From assembly GCA_024687845.1 (NCBI GenBank), contig JAILEL010000423.1, forward strand, positions 1 through 5,385: a stretch of DNA of 5,385 nt. The letters are read 5' to 3'. The stretch is from Eubacterium sp. GTDB lineage: Bacteria; Bacillota_A; Clostridia; Lachnospirales; Lachnospiraceae. The position numbers and the translations under genes were made by a program. The notes below the pieces were generated by a model, which had not been told where the DNA came from, did not search any database, and saw only the letters and a program-made list of their open reading frames with translations. Positions within the stretch are counted from its first letter, which is position 1; every line of letters begins with the position of its first letter. This document shows, piece by piece, positions 2,679 to 5,385 of this stretch.

Positions 2679-5264
2679 TTATTTTGTTATCTTAGCCTTC
2701 TTATTAGCCCCTGCCTTGTAAATCATCTTAGAATACTTAGCCAGCTTACTCTTTGGAACCTTGAACTTTGTCTTTGCAGTAGTTCCCTTAAAAGCTCCAG
2801 AACCTATACTCTTAAGCTTAGTAGATGTAATAGTAACTGATTTAAGACTTGAACAACCGTTAAAAGCATTCTTGCCAATTGTTGTAATATTACCACCAGC
2901 TTTAAATGTTGTAAGTTTATTGCAGTTCTTGAAGGCATTTGCATTAATAGCTGTAATCTTGAATGATACTCCTCCAAGTTTTACAGTCGCTCCTGCAGTA
3001 GCCTTAGTGCAGTTTCTATTGTAAGGTGCCATATAAGTTGCATTACCCCCTACAACTTTCCCCTTCTTTTTTATAACCTTGGTAATCTTATATTTACCAC
3101 CTGACTTCTTATCAGCAATTTTTAGATTTTTCTTCAGATCCTTATTCTTGAGTTTTCCTGATACATAATACTTTACATTATCTGTATCTGTAAGAACTGT
3201 TCCGTCTGCAGATATTTTACCAACACCTGAACCAGCATCCTGTTCTTTATCATCTGTAGGATTAGGTGTTGTCGAATCAATTCCTAATGCTGGAATAACC
3301 TGTTGCCTTATTATAGTTACATTACATATCGAACAATGACTTCCATCTGTAAGTCCTATAGAAGTTTTCGTAGCTGGAATTCCTTTATCAATTACAATAG
3401 AATGACCTTTAGCTTTGATAACTGTCCCTTTTATTTCATCATTACATCTTGTACATTTTTGATCAGCATTTTTTCCATCCTCGGTACAAGTTGCCCCCTT
3501 TGCTGTTCCCTCTATATTTTTATAGTCATGACCAAGTGGTTTTCCGGATTCAAAAGTTTCCGTTCCTTTTTCGCCACATTTACAGCTCTTGTAATATACA
3601 GCTGAATGTGTACAGTCTGCTTTGCTCTTAAGATACTTATCTGCTACTATTTCCTGATTATATTCATGTCCAGTCGTATTGATAGCAGCTCCCTCTTTTA
3701 TATCATTACATCTCGTACACTTCTGGTCTGCTTCCTTTCCGTCCTCCGTACAAGTTACATCATTTGCTGTTCCTTCTACATTTTTATAATCATGTCCAAG
3801 TGGATTTCCAGATTCAAAGGTTTCTGTACCTGCTTCTCCACACTTACAGCTCTTATAATAAACGGCTGCATGGGTACAATCTGCTTTACTCTTAAGATAC
3901 TTATCTGCTACTATTTCCTGATTATACTTATGTTCAGTTGCCGGAATCTTTAACTCTGCTGCTGTCTTTTCAATATAATTGTCTCCATCTTTTATGAATA
4001 GTTTATGACATTCGGAACATTCATAATGAGCTTTCATTCCATCTTCAGTACAAGATGCAGATACTTCTTGTATAAGCTCTCCATATTCATGTTCTATTGT
4101 GTTACTAAAAATTATATTTCTCTTATCAGTCCAACTACCATTACTATTAACATATTCAAACTTAAACTCATGTGAGCCATTAGCATATTTACTTGTATCA
4201 ACGTTCACAGCAAAATAACCACTATCATCAGATGATAGATGTCCTGTAATGGCTGTTCCATCAATATAGAATACTGCATAATGATTTGAATCTGAGTCAA
4301 ATCTTTTAGCCCATAATTTTTTAGTCCCAGAAAATGTTTCTCCTTCTGAAATACACCAAAGCTTTCCTAAGTTGTTAAATGTTATATTTCTAATATCTGT
4401 AGATGAACTAGTAGTATTGACATATTCAATCTTAAACTCATGTGAGCCATTATCAAATTTATTAGTATCAACGTTTACCGCAAAAAATCCACTATCATCT
4501 GCTGATAAGTGTCCTGTAATTGCTTTTCCATCAAGATAGAATACTGCATAATGATTTGAATCTGTATCTGATCTTTTAGCCCATAATTTTTTAGTCCCTG
4601 AGAATGTTTCCCCTTCTGAGATTCCCCAAAGTTGAATATTGGAAGAACCATTAATTTTATATACATGTATTGCACTAACAGAATATCTTGATAATAGACA
4701 TCGAGAATTGTCAGTCCACCAAGAATATCCATCTTCATATGAATCATATATATATATTTTACCTGTACTTTTTGAAGTCTGATTATCTACTAAAACAAAA
4801 TGCCCACCTACATCACATATAGTGTAATATCCAGCATTTATATTAAACCATATTTGATCATATGTTGCATCCCATCCACTCCAATAAGTCGCATCAAAAC
4901 CTTGTGATGTAGCATATGATGCTGCTCCTCCACAATTGTCCATTATTATACTATAATTATCCCATTGTGAATCATTGGGAGGATTTCTAAAACACCCATT
5001 AGCTCTTAGCCATGTATACCAAAAGTCAGGGTTCATTTGAGAACGATTTACCCCAGCTTCATACAGCATTTTTGCTTGTGCAACCGTAAAACATCCATAT
5101 AGCCTCATCTCTGAATATGCAGAATCAGATTGATTCCAATGTCTATAATCTGAATTATATGAAGCTGCCCTGTCTTTTGCTGCATAGACATTTGTAGAAT
5201 AAAACATAGATAAAACTACGAACACAGTAACCATAACCGATAAAAACTGTCGATTTTTTTTCAT
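2679..5264 (-). CDS. Secreted modular protein: C39-like cysteine peptidase, Ig-like repeats, Cys-pair repeats, BspA-type LRR
   Basis: The protein has 861 residues. Start ATG 5262-5264 is chosen because AGAGGAG (5273-5279) lies 8 nt upstream and the protein then opens with a classical signal peptide (MKKN, hydrophobic 7-21, cleavage near VYAA at 26-29). An upstream in-frame TTG (5322-5324) would bury the signal and lacks a binding site. Residues about 36-205 resemble C39-like papain-fold peptidases: Q45 before the nucleophile, YGCFTVAQAKMLYEAG with C58, GGHFVLV with H155, and D174 in IYIYDSY. Two Ig-like (Big_7-like) modules span 212-298 and 302-388. Residues 392-660 carry six modules of the H...C...CxxC or CxC kind (pairs C416/C419, C473/C475, C516/C519, C561/C563, C604/C607, C644/C647). 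After a Pro/Asp linker (661-680), the tail holds BspA-type LRRs (NAF 776-778, IGKNAFNGC 796-804, IGSGAFKG 820-827) and ends in ITK. No LPxTG, membrane anchor or choline-binding repeat is seen. Likely role (inferred): extracellular peptide or host/plant-surface interaction. Peptidase activity is predicted only. Confidence 0.9.
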   Translation of the reverse strand: MKKNRQFLSVMVTVFVVLSMFYSTNVYAAKDRAASYNSDYRHWNQSDSAYSEMRLYGCFTVAQAKMLYEAGVNRSQMNPDFWYTWLRANGCFRNPPNDSQWDNYSIIMDNCGGAASYATSQGFDATYWSGWDATYDQIWFNINAGYYTICDVGGHFVLVDNQTSKSTGKIYIYDSYEDGYSWWTDNSRCLLSRYSVSAIHVYKINGSSNIQLWGISEGETFSGTKKLWAKRSDTDSNHYAVFYLDGKAITGHLSADDSGFFAVNVDTNKFDNGSHEFKIEYVNTTSSSTDIRNITFNNLGKLWCISEGETFSGTKKLWAKRFDSDSNHYAVFYIDGTAITGHLSSDDSGYFAVNVDTSKYANGSHEFKFEYVNSNGSWTDKRNIIFSNTIEHEYGELIQEVSASCTEDGMKAHYECSECHKLFIKDGDNYIEKTAAELKIPATEHKYNQEIVADKYLKSKADCTHAAVYYKSCKCGEAGTETFESGNPLGHDYKNVEGTANDVTCTEDGKEADQKCTRCNDIKEGAAINTTGHEYNQEIVADKYLKSKADCTHSAVYYKSCKCGEKGTETFESGKPLGHDYKNIEGTAKGATCTEDGKNADQKCTRCNDEIKGTVIKAKGHSIVIDKGIPATKTSIGLTDGSHCSICNVTIIRQQVIPALGIDSTTPNPTDDKEQDAGSGVGKISADGTVLTDTDNVKYYVSGKLKNKDLKKNLKIADKKSGGKYKITKVIKKKGKVVGGNATYMAPYNRNCTKATAGATVKLGGVSFKITAINANAFKNCNKLTTFKAGGNITTIGKNAFNGCSSLKSVTITSTKLKSIGSGAFKGTTAKTKFKVPKSKLAKYSKMIYKAGANKKAKITK
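3405..3932 (-). repeat. In-gene tandem duplication, 264 bp x 2, encoding Cys-pair modules
   Basis: Residues 445-532 (3669-3932) and 533-620 (3405-3668) of the large protein are tandem copies of exactly 88 residues. Shared blocks include YNQEIVADKYLKSKADCTH, AVYYKSCKCGE, GTETFESG, PLGHDYKN and ADQKCTRCND. DNA similarity is also high, for example the shared ACTTATCTGCTACTATTTCC, which indicates a recent duplication or ongoing gene conversion. Confidence 0.9.
4101..4631 (-). repeat. In-gene tandem duplication, 270-bp period, encoding two Ig-like modules
   Basis: Residues 212-298 (4371-4631) and 302-388 (4101-4361) of the large protein are near-identical modules 90 residues apart. Shared blocks include SEGETFSGTKKLWAKR, SNHYAVFY, AITGHLS, DDSG, FAVNVDT and NGSHEFK. 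The xDG...nGSHEF pattern is that of bacterial Ig-like domains of the Big_7 kind. Copy 2 has C304 where copy 1 has G214. Confidence 0.9.
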
Positions 5265-5385
5265 TATCAATTCTCCTCTCCTTAAATACTTATTGATACT
5301 CATATTTGTCACATATAGATTCAATAAATAAACGTCCTTCTTAAACTATCATCTTTTCTTTAAAAATTAAAAGAAGAATTATGAC

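Noticed and set aside
2761..3953. Four + strand reading frames (2761-3024, 3303-3605, 3449-3631, 3606-3953)
   Set aside because: All lie antisense to the large secreted-protein gene, whose frame is supported by domains, signal peptide, ribosome site and terminator.
4475..4747. 90-residue minus-strand reading frame
   Set aside because: It is a shifted frame inside the large gene, with no ribosome site and no recognisable features.
5265..5385. Promoter of the large gene
   Set aside because: Several weak TTGAAT, GTGACA and TATTTA-like hexamers occur, but none combine at 16-18 bp with good matches; the promoter may be atypical or beyond the window edge.

Overview
The window is AT-rich DNA of the kind found in anaerobic gut or rumen Firmicutes, most plausibly Lachnospiraceae (a Butyrivibrio-like genus). 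This is inferred from strong GGAGG-type ribosome binding sites, intrinsic hairpin-plus-T terminators, and above all from the large secreted protein. That protein combines a C39-like cysteine peptidase domain, Ig-like repeats, Cys-pair repeats and a BspA-type leucine-rich repeat tail ending in ITK, a style typical of that family. No rRNA, tRNA, CRISPR array or transposase gene is visible.

Left part (1-1541). The window opens in the 3' end of a + strand SRAP (HMCES/YedK) gene carrying the conserved HDRMP motif. A minus-strand terminator follows, then a small minus-strand membrane protein with a DUF1232/YkvA-like signature (297-482) and a small minus-strand helix-turn-helix protein (676-858). 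A 189-residue, cysteine-rich, probably all-helical protein of unknown function (972-1541, +) is divergent from the HTH gene.

Middle part (1542-2678). A bidirectional-looking terminator separates the 189-residue gene from a convergent small acidic gene (1638-1832, -). That gene has a good extended -10 promoter with a perfect inverted repeat in its spacer and a second palindrome in its leader. Upstream of this promoter lies the most unusual feature of the window. It is a tandem array of five degenerate units of about 109 bp (about 1914-2448), each holding the same invariant 17-nt near-palindrome CGTGCCAACTTGGCACG and a second conserved box 27 or 28 bp to its left. No protein-coding explanation fits it, and it looks like a phased array of protein-binding sites. 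Between the array and the next gene lie a G5/C5 hairpin that could end a + strand transcript, and the terminator of the right-hand gene.

Right part (2679-5385). One large minus-strand gene (2679-5264, 861 aa) encodes a Sec-exported modular protein: signal peptide, C39-like papain-fold domain, two near-identical Ig-like modules, six H...C...CxxC/CxC modules containing an 88-residue tandem duplication, a Pro/Asp linker and BspA-like LRRs. It probably acts at or outside the cell surface on peptide or host/plant material. It has its own terminator. No convincing promoter is seen in the 121 bases between it and the window edge.

The genes do not form one operon. The window reads as a run of short, separately terminated units, typical of an accessory region, with the palindrome array as the main unexplained element.
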